Source: Apium graveolens
Lineage: Eukaryota > Streptophyta > Magnoliopsida > Apiales > Apiaceae
Length of the DNA: 64,000 nucleotides
Direction: 5' to 3'
Assembly: GCF_009905375.1 (NCBI RefSeq)
Contig: NC_133647.1
Span: 138,751,263-138,815,262 of the forward strand
Shown here: positions 35,818 to 46,645 of the stretch, in pieces
Layout: each line of letters opens with the position of its first letter
Position numbering within the stretch: position 1 is the stretch's first letter
Notes under the pieces: generated by a model
What the model saw: the letters and a program-made list of their open reading frames with translations, nothing else
Told to the model about the DNA's origin: nothing
Database searches by the model: none
Made by a program: the position numbers and the translations under genes

Positions 35818-36361
35818 TTACATAACATAGAGCCATCCACCATTCACATTCTTCTTCTGCTGGGACTTCATCACCAACACAGCAATGAACACAACAATTA
35901 CAAATCCAAATATCTTTAGTATCTTCCAATACTTGCCAAATTTCACTTTCTTCTCCCTATTATTTTCCTTCTTCTTTGCTACTTTTTCTTCGAGCATCAC
36001 AATCTTCTCTTCGAGCAACTCTATCTTTGCTTCTAAGTAAATTCTTCGATTATTGAGATGAGTGATAACTTCATTATTCCTTCCACGAAAATCCGTATCA
36101 TACCATTGAAACTAGTCACACCTGCTATCCTGCAAGTTTCAAATTTTAATTTTTTAATTCAAAATTAATTGACTAACATCATCTTTAATACTATCACAAA
36201 TGTCTTACTTGGGAGTGAGAACACGTATAAAACCTTCGTCCTGGATTTCTCAAGGACCAAGACGTATACATTTTCCCCCTATCACCACAATGGCAAATGA
36301 ACCCAGAATAGCTTCTTGAGGACATGGGGTGAGAAGATCTTATTGTGCTTGTTGTTGCCAT
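35818..36361 (-). pseudogene. Second MULE gene: GRF zinc finger, coiled coil and membrane anchor
   Basis: Read on the minus strand, exon 1 is 36361-36209 (51 codons, starting MATTSTIRSS) and exon 2 is 36129-35818, joined by GTAAG...TTGCAG. The product would be 154 residues. Residues 23-60 hold a GRF-type zinc finger (CHCG...WSLRNPGRRFYTC...RCD then FQWYD). A Leu/Glu/Lys-rich coiled coil covers about 84-110 (LEAKIELLEEKIVMLEEKV). One membrane span follows near the carboxyl end (KIFGFVIVVFIAVLVM). Small GRF-finger proteins with this layout are known in plants as uncharacterised proteins. One stop (TAG, 36114-36112) lies inside the finger where an aromatic residue is expected, so the gene is now broken. 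The splice model is inferred from sequence alone. Confidence 0.75.
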
Positions 36362-36721
36362 GGAAATTGTACTCTCAGAATTCTTCCCAACCTACAGCTC
36401 AGCTTTAGAGACTATTAAAATGAAGAACCCTAAAATATTTAGAGAATTAAAATAAAGAACCCTAAAAGATTCCTGGGTTGTATGTATATGTATATAAAGG
36501 GCAGATGTAGCCGTTGTACTGTCCACGTCATCTACAGCTCAGCTGATTGGTCTCTGTTCATGCCACATCAGATCTGACCGTTACAATCTTCATTGACTTT
36601 TAACGGCATGTACATTTTAATTAAATGAGTGAGTAAAGTGAGTCAAATTTGTAGTCAGTGACCAAACTGAGTCATTTGGCTGCAATCAGTCATGAACTTG
36701 ATATTTATCCCGATTATTATC

Positions 36722-38116
36722 CGTTTGGCAACTTGGTATGCAGAATTTGTTATTTTTTAGATAATAACTCAAGCTGAAGGATTATATTTCAAAAATTTAG
36801 ATAAGATATTCGAGAATGAAGCAACTACATTTAAAAGTGATTTTATAAATCGATTGGCAGATAGACTAAAGCGGATACTTCTGTTTTTATCTTGTAACTG
36901 GCTATCTATTCAGTCTTCTTTCTATCCATCTACCTGACCTGAACTACATGAACTATAAGGACTGTTGTGGTTCCAGAGGATCCAGCTACCAGAGAACCGG
37001 GAACGGAGCGCTTCCCCCCTTTTCCGACGACTCTTTGGTCTTAAGAACGTGTTTATGGAAATAGAAAATTTAGGACAAATTTGAAGTGTTATTAGGGACA
37101 CCGAGATTGTTAAAAGATGAACAATTATTTACAGGAGAAAGGGAGTCCTGGAAAGATTAAAAGTTGAAGTTTTTTTTTAACTCAGAAGTCGAAGTTATTA
37201 GTATGATTTGGTGATACCAACTAAATAATAAACATCACACAGAAAATTTTGATTTATGGTTTTATAATGAAAGCACTACAATAAATTTGTATTTGTTTTG
37301 GCTAAAAGATGACTAATGCACTAGCAATACATTCCTCGCCAAGAAATAATAACCAAATTATTACTTTATTGTCAAGTGAAGCCAGTTATGTTATAGGGAC
37401 TAAGCTTATGCAAGCCATTGATATCCGCAGAGAAAACTCACAGCAATCCAGAATGATATTCTGAGAAAAGCAGTGAAGTGAGAATTAAGAAAGACAGATG
37501 AGACTAAACTTTGCATAAGAGGAAGATGAAAATACGTACAAAAGTGCATCTGTTTTTCTGTAAATAAGACAGTGAACTGAGACTCTTATTCTAAAATTTA
37601 CCTTCTTTTATTATAAAATTTACCTTCTTCAAGACAGGGGTATATATTCGTTAATCTGGAGGAGTTTAAGTTACATAATTAAATTAGAATAGTCAAGAAT
37701 CAAGCAGATTGTAGCGTGCCACAAACTCCATACTTTGATTTTAAAACACAAAAATACAGAATAACAAGAATTTTATTTAAATTTTCAGTTAGCTCTGCAA
37801 CAAAAATATTAGACCAAACCATAGCAGTGAACCAAAGTATCGAACTATATTTGAAAGGAGCCAAGTTTTTACGTAGTCGTAGTTAAAACAAAATCAAAAT
37901 CATATCAAGAAACCCTAGACTCTGGTTGGTGTGACTTGTCCTAACCTTCTTCTTCATTTCTGTCTATTCTATTTTCCTTTTACCTCTCCTTTCTCCGTAT
38001 AATTGGTTCACTCTCTTAAGCGATATTTTCTTTTCTTTCTTATTCCTTGGCCCCGGTCTCTCATGCAATATAAACATAGTGCGAGTAGAACAGGGCATCA
38101 TCTCCACACCAGGATC
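36722..38116. other. Gene-free stretch right of the MULE
   Basis: No recognisable coding sequence. A short piece near 37098-37128 (CCGAGATTGTT...GAACAATTA) resembles the sequence left of the MULE at about 31150-31185, so both may belong to one older repeat that the MULE split. Confidence 0.5.
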
Positions 38117-39194
38117 TTAAGTTTCTTCGCCAAGCAGAACAAGATTCTCAGCCAAGTAATCTATTTTTAACAGATCTTGACCCTCCTCTGCATCCCATGT
38201 GAAGTCCTTTATCTGTGACATCCCAAAATCGCATAGGTAAAAACCGCCTGAGTAAGCAATACTCCTTAGCATGTATGTACCACTATTTGTGAACCCTATC
38301 GGATAAATTTGAGCTGCTGTTTGCAATTCAACACTCACTTCCTTCTCCCATATCGACATTTTAGTCAGTACCCACTTTGTTAATTTTGCGTGACTAATTT
38401 CAATCAGAGCTACAGATCCCCCAAAAAAATCTATAGAAAAAGAATGATGTACATCCCAAGTCACTGGATTAAACTTTTCTGGGAACTTGAGTTCTATGAT
38501 CCTCTCATCTTGCAAATCAAAACACACAATTCTACCTCTATATTTTAAAAAATATGCAACACCCTTAAAATTTCAGCCCATGGATAAGCATACAACATAA
38601 AAGTACCATCGTCACTATTGCAATTCATAATTTTCCAATAATCACTGCCCAAACTATAAACTCCAACCCGATAAACACCGCAAGATACAGATATCATTAT
38701 CACTTTATAATCATTATTAAAAAACCCAAAACACAAGTGAGAGGAGCTAGGCATCTCATTATCAACCTGAGAGAGAATGTTTAGAAGTTTTTTGGCTTTC
38801 CGGATAATGGGGTTCATTAAATATATGTCACTGTTGATTTCAAATCGAATATCGGACACACATAACAACCCATTACAGCTCCCGTAAACCTTTATGAGAT
38901 TGTTGAATTTGATATAATAAAACCTTTTGTCCCGTGCAAATAGTTCTGGCATGTAATAGTTTACTTTAACATTAGTTGATTCGTGTTTAGAGATTAATGA
39001 GTAGAAATTATAATGGGGGCAAAATAAATATTGGGTGTTCGAATTTGAGATAGTAGCGTTAATGAAAGAACTAATGCCTTTAATTCGATACCATGACTTG
39101 CAAACGCACCTTAATAGAAGAAGAGACTTGACGGGCAGTTTCAAAAGAATGTGACCAACATATCTTCTGGTATATATGTTTGTGATTCCTCCAT
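38117..39194 (-). pseudogene. F-box protein pseudogene (F-box plus FBA-type domain)
   Basis: F-box proteins choose targets for SCF ubiquitin ligases. Start ATG 39194-39192 gives MEESQTYIPEDML, the first half of an F-box. A one-base shift near 39150 moves into the frame ILLKLPVKSLLLLRCVCKSWY, the second half. The body (KVYGSCNGLLCVS, IYLMNPIIRKAKKL, CFGFFNNDYKV) is typical of the F-box-associated interaction domain of large plant F-box families. A second shift near 38575 is followed by YFLKYRGRIVCFDL and the rest, ending at 38117. Total length would be about 355 residues, normal for the family. With two frameshifts it is best called a pseudogene. The frameshifts could be sequencing errors, in which case it would be the only host gene here. 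Confidence 0.88.
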
Positions 39195-39483
39195 TCTTTT
39201 AACGTTGTTTTTACTTGTTGAAGAGAATCAGAAAACAAGTTGCAGCATGTATGTCGAGTATTTGAATAAGAAACCAGAAACCTACTTAAGTATCATGTAT
39301 AGGAGAGCAGATATCTAATAGAACTCGATCTCTTAAATAATTGTTAACTAATTTATATTTGTTGAAATAACACATCTTTTAATATTTTAATACAAAAGTT
39401 ATGTGAATAGATTTATTAACTAATTTTCTATTGGTTATTTTGATTGGATGCTAATCTCACGTATTTTCAGAAAAGGGAGAAGG
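39195..39483. other. Short AT-rich flank between F-box pseudogene and Copia element
   Basis: Nothing recognisable. It would contain the F-box gene's upstream region, but no clear TATA context was identified. Confidence 0.5.
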
Positions 39484-40060
39484 TGTTAGAAATTCTTGTT
39501 TCCCGTCTTTTTATAAATAAAACCTGAGAATTATCACATACAATAATATGAACAGCTTATTAATAACTAAGACAGTTAAACATCAAAATTATACGTGGAA
39601 AACCCCCTTAAAATAAAGACGTAAAAATAACGGAACCAACTCCAAATATTTCAACTATAATGATAATAATGGTTACAATATTATCTCCCAAAGTTTACGA
39701 AATAACACTTTGAGATACAACCGAATAGTAATACAAAGATTCCCGATTTGTTTGATACTGGAGCGGATAACCTGGATAGAACTGTCCCTTCGGTACTGGA
39801 CCGGATAACCTGAATAACTTCCCTTGTTGCAACTGCAACACCTATACAAAAATCTACTACTGTAGACCCTGAATGCTATAGCCTGACCAATTACTAACAC
39901 TAACACATCCGAAACGAAAGAAGAGAGAAGTACAAGGGCCCCTATTTTGACTTACCTGAAATTACCGTAAGGTAAGTTTCCTACTAGACGGACTATCTAG
40001 ACGCTATATACTTAAGAAGTGAGGAAGTGAATAGTGTAAGGTACATTTTGTGAAGTGGGG
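39484..40060 (-). repeat. 3' LTR (partial) of the Tork-like element
   Basis: It matches 45009-45360 in blocks and starts (plus strand) TGTTAGAAATTC. It has about 230 bp near 39610-39850 that are missing from the 5' copy. Homology to the 5' LTR ends near 40055, where the sequence runs straight into RT, so the LTR's own 5' end was lost with RNase H. Confidence 0.7.
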
Positions 40061-40139
40061 CCATTGAACCTTTTCAGGACCCGTTCAATATAACCCTTTC
40101 AGGACTGGTTCAATATAACACTGTTGCGATAAGCACAAC

Positions 40140-43100
40140 TTTCAAGATAGTCTTTCATGAAAAATCTTCATCCCTAGGATTTGCCTTGCCGGACCCAAGT
40201 CTTTCATATCAAAGAACTTGGACAAATCCTCTTTCAACTTACGGATCATGTTAGCATCTTGGCTGACCACTAATATATCGACAACATAAAGTAGCAGGAT
40301 AATGAAGTTACCATTAGGAAACCTTTACACATAAGCACATTGATCAGATGTAATTCTCTTTAACTTATAATTCTTCATGAAGGAAACAAACTTCTTGTAC
40401 CATTCTCTCGTCGCTTGCTTAAGCCCGTATAAACTCTTCTTGAGTTTACACACCATGTGCTCTTTCTCTTTCACTTTAAATCCCTCTGGCTGGTACATAT
40501 AGATCTCCTCCTTCAAATTTCTATGAAGGAATGCAGTTTTCATCTAACTGCACAAGCTCAAGATACATGCTAACCGCCAATCCAAGAACTATTTGAATTG
40601 ATGTCATCTTTACAATTGAAGAAAAGATTTCATCAAAATCAATGCCTTTCTTTTATCCAAAGCCTTTAATCACCAATCATGCTTTATATTTTACAAGCTC
40701 TTCATCATCCCTTATTACTTTGAAGACCCATTTATTCTTCAAAGTCTTTCGTCCCTTTAAAAGTGTAGTCAAATCATAAGTTTCATTCTTGTTTAAAAAC
40801 CCATCTTCTCATGCATTGCTTTCGACCAAAAACTGCTTTCCTTATGAGTCTTGACTTCCTCAATGGTCTCGGACTCCCCATCATCAGTAACTAAGATATA
40901 CTCGGAAGAAAGATATCTTCCTGATGATCTTCATTCTCTCGTAGAGCCACGTGGCTGAGTTTCACCAACTTTAGCATGAGAAGGAAGCTCCCCCTTCTCC
41001 GTAGCCTCATCATCTTCCATATCATCTCCATCATCTTCTAATGTTTCTAGATTTCTAGCTTTTCTTGGTTGTTAAGTTTTCCCAAAATTATCACAATTTT
41101 GAGATTCATGGAATACCACATCTCTGCTCATGAATATCTTTTTCAATGTAAGGTTCCACAACCAATAACCGAACTCCAGATCCCCGTAGCCAACAAGAAT
41201 ATTACACGGAGTTGTTTTTATTTTCAAGTTTTTTAATATGCTCCTTCGGGATGTGTGCAAAATCCTTGCATCCAAACACCTCTAAGTGAGAATAGGAGAC
41301 ATCATTTCCCAACCAGATCTTCACTAGAATCTCAAAATTCAGAGGTGCCGAGGAGATCTATTGATCAAGTAGCAAGCTATTTTTACAGCTTCTCCCTAAA
41401 ATGACTTCGACAGCTTAGCCATTTTCAATAAGCATCTGACTCGTTCAGCAATGGTATGGTTCATTCTTTCCCCAATGCCATTCTGTTGTAGGTTCCAGGA
41501 ACTGTCCTTTAATGCCGGATACCATGCTTTGTAAGGTACTCTTGAAACTCTTTTGAAGTCTACTCACCCCTATTCTCACTGCGAATGCATTTTGGTTTTT
41601 TCCCTATTGATCTTTCAACCATGACATGAAAATTCTGGAAGTAATCAAACACTTGATCTTTGGATTTGAGTAGCTCAACCTACACCTTTCAAAATGCCTC
41701 GTCAATGAAGGTAATGAAGTAATTGTTTCCGCCTAAGGACTCCACCTCAAACAGACCACACACATCAGAGTAGACCCTTTCCAACACCGCCGAATTTTTT
41801 TTCAGCGGACTGCTAAAAGATATTCGATATTATTTTTAAAATAAACAATATTCTCAGGGATTCAATGCAATATCATTAGCAAATGGAATAAGGGATTTCT
41901 TTGCTAAGATCTGCAACCTTTTTTCGCTCATGTAGCCAAGCCTCTTGTGCCACAAACTTGCGGAAGTTTCATCTTCAACTGTATTCAAACTAGTTGAACA
42001 CATCCTCACTTGTGTCGTGTACAAAGAGCCACAAGTGGAACCTCTTGAAACCATCAATGAACTCTTAGTAAGCTTCCACATTCCTCCACTGAATATATTT
42101 ACGTACCCTTTCTTGTCTAGCGCCATGCCAGAAATTAAGTTGAGCCGTAAGTCCAGAACATGCCTGACATCTTTCAGAGTCATTGAACAACACGTGTTTA
42201 TCTCAATGCAGATGTTATCAATGCCTGCGATCTTTGACTGATCAGAGTTACCCATTCTTACCGTACTAAAGTCACCTGCTTGATAACTATAAAGAATTCC
42301 TGAGTGGGTGTTGCATGATACGTTGCTCCAATATCAACCACTCATTCGACCTTCTGATCATCAACATGTAAGTATTCTTCTTTCCCTAAAGTAAGGATCA
42401 GAACATCTTTTGTCATTGCAGCTGTTGTGCTTTTATCAGCATGTATCTGGATTTTATATTCTTCAACCGAATGTATTTACGTACCCTTGCTTGTCAAGCG
42501 CCATGCCTGAAATCAAGTTGAGCCGTAAGTCCGGAACATGCCTGACATCTTTCAAAGTCATTGAACAACCCGTGTTTGTCTCAATGCATATGTCACCAAT
42601 GTCTGCGATCTTTGACTGATTAGAGTTACCAATTCTTACCGTACCAAAATCGCCTGCTTGGTACCTCGTAAAAGATTCCTAAGTGGGTGTTGCATAATAT
42701 GTTGCTCCAGTATCAACCACCCATTTGACCTTCTAATCATCAACATGTAAGCATTATTCTTCTCTGAAAGAAAGGATCACAACATCTTATGTCATAGCAG
42801 TTGTTGTGCTTTTTCTCGGCATATCACCCTTGCTAACCACTTCCGCTGGTTGAGCCAGGCCTTACAATCCTTCTTGTAATGACCCTTCTTACAATAGTAG
42901 CATCCAATGTTGGATTTTGTTTCTCCACTGCAATTTCTAAAGTTCATACTTTTACTACGCCCCATGTTCGAATCTTTGTAGTTACTTCTGCCTCTATTTT
43001 TAGTAACAAGAGCCTGGGAATCGTTGCCGACTCATTTTCATTTTCTTCTCATAGCCTCACCAAGGACACTTTTCTTAATGGACTAGAACATTAGTTTATC

Positions 43101-43610
43101 ACTTGGCACATCATTAGTTATTGCCACCACTGACGTATCCCAACTCGAAGGAAAAGTATTGAGAAGAAATATTGGCCTGGGTTTTTAGTTAAGATCCATC
43201 TTCATAGTTCCAGTTGATTTAACAACCCATAAAATTCGCTCATATGCTCTGACATATTATTTCCATCCTTGAACCCCATGTTCATCAGCTTCCGGAATAG
43301 AAAAATTACATATTATGAACTAGTCTGTTGGAAGGTAGACTATAATATCGTCCAAAGCGTGTAAACGTCTTCTTCTTCTGTAACATGAGGGTACTCGGAG
43401 TCATCAATCCATCAAAGAATAAGACTGATAGTTTTCATGTTCATCTTCTTCCGGGCCGCATCAGATTTTTTAGCGGGCTTGATCCCTTTCATCTCTAATA
43501 GATCAAATAATTTTTTTACTATAAAAAAGATCTTTGATTCTGCTGTTCCAAAATGGATAATTTGAAGCTGTTAAACATATTATTATACTAGATGAACTCT
43601 CCATTTTCAT
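40140..43610 (-). pseudogene. Tork-like Copia gag-pol remnant with duplicated protease
   Basis: gag starts at 43610 (MKMESSSSIIICLTASNYPFW...). The zinc knuckle is intact (CYYCKKGHYKKDC, about 42905-42865). Two protease regions follow: WVVDTGATYYATPT near 42720, and a diverged second copy, VVDIGATYHATPT, near 42340. Then come the integrase amino end (SLWHKRLGYMSEKRLQILAK, about 41945), the core (SDVCGLFEVESLGGNNYF; the second Asp is Glu in RSENRGE) and RT ([28 protein letters not shown]). The YVDD box reads YVVD near 40283. Coding ends abruptly at about 40140 after MKIFHER. Many stops and shifts make it clearly inactive. Tork-like is inferred from sequence type. Confidence 0.85.
42101..42833 (-). 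repeat. Diverged 378-bp tandem duplication covering the protease
   Basis: About 42101-42455 and 42479-42833 align throughout at an offset of 378 bp (126 codons, frame-preserving). For example, GCCGTAAGTCC and ACATGCCTGACATCTTTCA occur in both. Each unit encodes one protease active-site region and one NLISGMALDK block. The copies differ at many positions, so the duplication is older than the one at 24698. Confidence 0.9.
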
Positions 43611-43671
43611 TTACAAAAGACTACATGAATCGTCACTTAGAACCGCAGAAGTTGGCCCGGAAAATGGATGT

Positions 43672-44898
43672 TGTTGTGTAAGACAAGCATGTACATAACA
43701 AGACTAAGTCATCTTGACAACCCTAAGGATAAGTTGTTTGATAATCTAATTGTATTATGTAATTGTATCTCTTGAGTCTGTAAAAATGTTAAGTAGATTA
43801 GACTGGAGGATTTTTCTGTGAACAACCATCAAGCTAAGGGATAAACTCTGGAAGAAAATCAATCTCGATCATGCCTCGGAAAAAAGTATAGAATCTTGGA
43901 GTTGAATAATGTTGTTCTAGAAAAAATATTCTAAGTTATATGTTGACAAGTCACAGATCAAGGAATATCGAAAAGTATGCCGACAAGTCTAAAATGACTT
44001 GTAGAGAAGTCCCAAGAGATATCGACAAGTCAATATGCCTGTAGAGAACTGAAGATATCGACAGGTCAAAATATCCATGTAGAGAACTAGATATATCGAC
44101 AAGTAAATTCTTCATGTAGAGAACTAGAGATATTGACAAGTCATTTTTCATGTAGAGAACTAGAGATATCGACAAGTTAAAAGCTTATGTAGAGAACTGG
44201 AGATATCAAAAAGTCATTTTACTTGTAGAGAACTGGAGACCTCGACAAGTCAAAACATATGTAGAGAACTCAAGATATCTCGATAAGTCATTTTACTTAT
44301 CAGTATGTGACATCTCTACAGAAAAAAAAAGATTTGGATAAACTATTACATAATTCAGAATGCAGACAACTTGAAGATTCAAGATTATCAGTCAACAAAC
44401 AATTCTATTACTGAATTGGAAAGCCTACAAATGAAGTTTGAAGAATACAAGATCAAGGGCCAAGATGAATTGGATAAATGAGGATCACAGACATAATAGA
44501 TTCTGCACAGATTTGCTAACACTGGAAATAGAAATGTACAAAATAGTTTTAGAAACTGTGTTAGTCTATTTTAGTGCAAGTTTTGTAAACCCGTGCATGT
44601 TGATCAATAAAGCATGTCACAGGTCCTTTGTTTAAATGTGACAAACAGATCTAGGAAAAATCTTGTATTCTCTCAAGAGAAGTAGCTGAGTTCTTATTTC
44701 TAAAAACATAAATTTTTGGCAAGACAAATTTGATTTAATATAAATCAAGTGAGTTTTTGATAGTTACTCGTGTGTTTTGCATTAGTATTTTATCTCTATA
44801 AATTAATAGAAACTATTTTGTTCCAAAAGACAGAAAGACAATACAAATTGAAGAAAACACATTCAGCCCCCCTTCTGTGTTGTATTTCATACCTAACA
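43672..44898 (+). mobile_element. Nested solo LTR, probably Sirevirus-like
   Basis: 1227 bp from TGTTGTGTAAG to CATACCTAACA. It sits in the leader of the Tork-like element, between its PBS and gag. Flanks are GATGT (43667-43671) and GATAT (44899-44903), a target duplication with one mismatch. The 3' end (TTCAGCCCCCCTTCTGTG...CTAACA) is like the end of the LTR at 21252 read on the minus strand. About nine units of a 36-43-bp repeat fill 43942-44306. No coding content. Confidence 0.8.
43942..44306 (+). repeat. Array of GACAAGTC/GTAGAGAACT units inside the solo LTR
   Basis: Nine to ten units, each with CGACAAGTC, then 8-12 variable bases, then TGTAGAGAACT and (A/G)GAGATAT. Unit length is 36-43 bp. 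GACAAGT and ACTTGT form inverted halves, and occasional units carry ACTTGTAGAG directly. Confidence 0.9.
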
Positions 44899-44994
44899 GA
44901 TATCTTTGGGGGAGCCTTCCGTATAAATACGGCGTCAAATCAGAGAACCACTGCGCACAAAGCACTTTCCTAGTCACCAATAATGTGGGCCCCA

Positions 44995-45006
44995 GCTCTG
45001 ATACCA
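44995..45006 (-). other. Primer binding site of the Tork-like element
   Basis: Minus-strand TGGTATCAGAGC, the classical plant Copia PBS complementary to initiator tRNA-Met, two bases from the LTR end (TAACA, 45009). Confidence 0.92.
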
Positions 45007-45008
45007 AT

Positions 45009-45543
45009 TGTTAGGAATTCCTGTTTCCCGTTTTTGCGTAAATAAAACCTGAGAATTATTATAGACAATAATGTGAATAGATTAATAATAAACAAGACAT
45101 ATGAACACCAAGATATTTACGTGGAAACCCCCTTAAGACCCTAGATGAACTTCCATTGCTGTAGACCCTGAAGGCTACAGCCTGACCAATTACTAACATT
45201 AACAAACCCGAAACGAAAGAAGAGAGAAGCACCAGGCCCCTTATTTTGACTTTCCTGAAACCACCGCAAGGTAAGTTTCCTACTATACGGACTTTTTAGC
45301 AATAATACACTTAAGAAGTGAGGAAGAGAAGAGTGTAAGGTACATTTTATGAAATGGGGGGATGAGGGTTTTTATGGGAAGAGCCAATGTCATGTTTGGG
45401 TAATTAATGGGTAAAGTAGGGGTATATAAATAAGAGGAAATGTGGGAGGAAAGTGGGATAAGATGAAATGGTGTGTTTCAAAAGTTTGGTGGGGGGACCC
45501 ACAACTAATAAAGGGGAATCTCAATTCACAAGAACACATATTG
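45009..45543 (-). repeat. 5' LTR of the Tork-like element (outer end uncertain)
   Basis: It begins next to the PBS and matches the 3' LTR to about 45360. From there to the hAT MITE the sequence has no counterpart in the truncated 3' LTR. The LTR probably continues past the MITE at 46314, but its outer end could not be fixed. Confidence 0.65.
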
Positions 45544-45551
45544 GTAGCACC

Positions 45552-46305
45552 TAGAGATACACAAAAACCGGATCGGGCCGGATTCGGGCTGGGCTTTGAT
45601 AAAGCCAGATATTTTGAAATTGGCTCGGATAAGGCTTTTTCAAAACTGGGTCCGGGCCAGACCGGATTTCATTCAAAGTAACCAGGCCCATTTAGACCTG
45701 CGGATCGAGGCGGGTCTGGCCACCGAATTTTTTAAATAATTTTAATATAAATAATATTAATTTTTTAATAATATTAAATGATTTTCACATTTTTTTGTTA
45801 ATTGTATTTGCAAGTTTTGTCATTTATTTATACATACACACTCTTAATTGGAATTTAGAACAATTTCTTCATGTTATACCTTAGATTAGTTGAGAATTTA
45901 AAATTTAAATCTCGGTAAATCGATCTTACTATATTCAATTTATGACTTTTATTCGAAATTATATAAGAAATTTTGGACTTCTCTTCGAAATTATATTCAA
46001 ATATAGAATAAATTTGGATAAGACATAATTTCTTCAAAATTATATTTGAATATTTATTAAAATCACCATAAAATCCGGACTTTTATTTGGCCGGATCAGG
46101 CCGGGCCAGGATTTTATCCGAATCGGGTTTAAATTCGTGCATTTTACTGGATCAGGTCAGGTTGAATATTTGTAAAAAATATGTGGCCCGTTAAGGCCCA
46201 CGTGCCGGATCGGGCCGGGCCGGACTTTTTTTGGAGTGGATTTTTACCAGATTTTTTCTGGATCAGACGGGTTTTTTTGGGATTCGGATTTTTTGTAGAT
46301 CTCTA
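45552..46305. mobile_element. hAT-type non-autonomous element (754 bp)
   Basis: Perfect 8-bp target duplication GTAGCACC (45544-45551 and 46306-46313). Terminal inverted repeats are TAGAGATACACAAAAACCGG and, on the other strand from 46305, TAGAGATCTACAAAAAATCC. GC-rich subterminal blocks (GGGCCGG types) occur at both ends around an AT-rich core. There is no transposase, so it depended on a related autonomous hAT element. Confidence 0.92.
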
Positions 46306-46439
46306 GTAGCACCATCTGCAAAGTTGAAAGGCTAGGCTCTTTAATAACTATCCCTCATCTCTGGTTAGCAAATGTCGAGCAAAGAAATGTGTGTGTGAAT
46401 CTAAATTTCTTGTAATTAACGTTATCCAAGTGCAAAAAA

Positions 46440-46645
46440 AAGATAGGGACTTTTTTAAAAATACTCAAGTTGCAGAATTTTTTTAAAAAAAATACGATGC
46501 AATATTTGCAACTTTATATGAAACATTACAGTTACAACATTGTATGCAACTTCGAGCAACCTCCTTTGAACCCTCATATGCAATGTTAACCATTTTTTGT
46601 AAATAAGTTAAAAATATGGGTATTTTTGAGAAATTCCATGAAAAG
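46440..46645. mobile_element. Possible small MITE
   Basis: The left end (GACTTTTTTAAAAATACTC) and the right end on the other strand (ATTTCTCAAAAATACCCAT) form an imperfect inverted repeat about 200 bp apart. No target duplication could be confirmed. Confidence 0.3.

Larger units (their letters stand above)
31206..36711 (+). mobile_element. Mutator-like element (MULE), 5.5 kb, with two genes
   Basis: Terminal inverted repeats of 125 bp (31206-31330 and 36587-36711) differ at only a few positions. They are flanked by a perfect 10-bp target duplication, GATTATTATC (31196-31205 and 36712-36721). Long TIRs and 9-11-bp duplications define the Mutator superfamily. Inside are a plus-strand transposase gene with three introns and a minus-strand gene for a small zinc-finger membrane protein. 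Both are damaged. The near-identical TIRs and the intact duplication suggest an insertion that is not very old. Confidence 0.95.
39484..46400 (-). mobile_element. Rearranged Tork-like Copia retrotransposon with nested insertions
   Basis: On the minus strand: 5' LTR (45009 upward, right end uncertain), PBS 45006-44995, leader, gag from 43610, duplicated protease, integrase, RT, then directly the 3' LTR (down to 39484). The LTRs share the TGTTAGRAATTCYTGTTTCCCG end and the AAGTTTCCTACTA and ACTTAAGAAGTGAGGAAG blocks. A solo LTR of another element lies in its leader, and a hAT MITE lies at the outer end of its 5' LTR. RNase H and the original polypurine tract are gone. The end coordinate near 46400 is an estimate. 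Confidence 0.75.

Noticed and set aside
41945..42619. Two plus-strand frames with a similar peptide (EIKLSRKS)
   Set aside because: Antisense shadows of the duplicated protease region.
43951..44175. Repetitive peptide frame on the minus strand (SISLVLYM repeats)
   Set aside because: Produced by translating the non-coding tandem array in the solo LTR.
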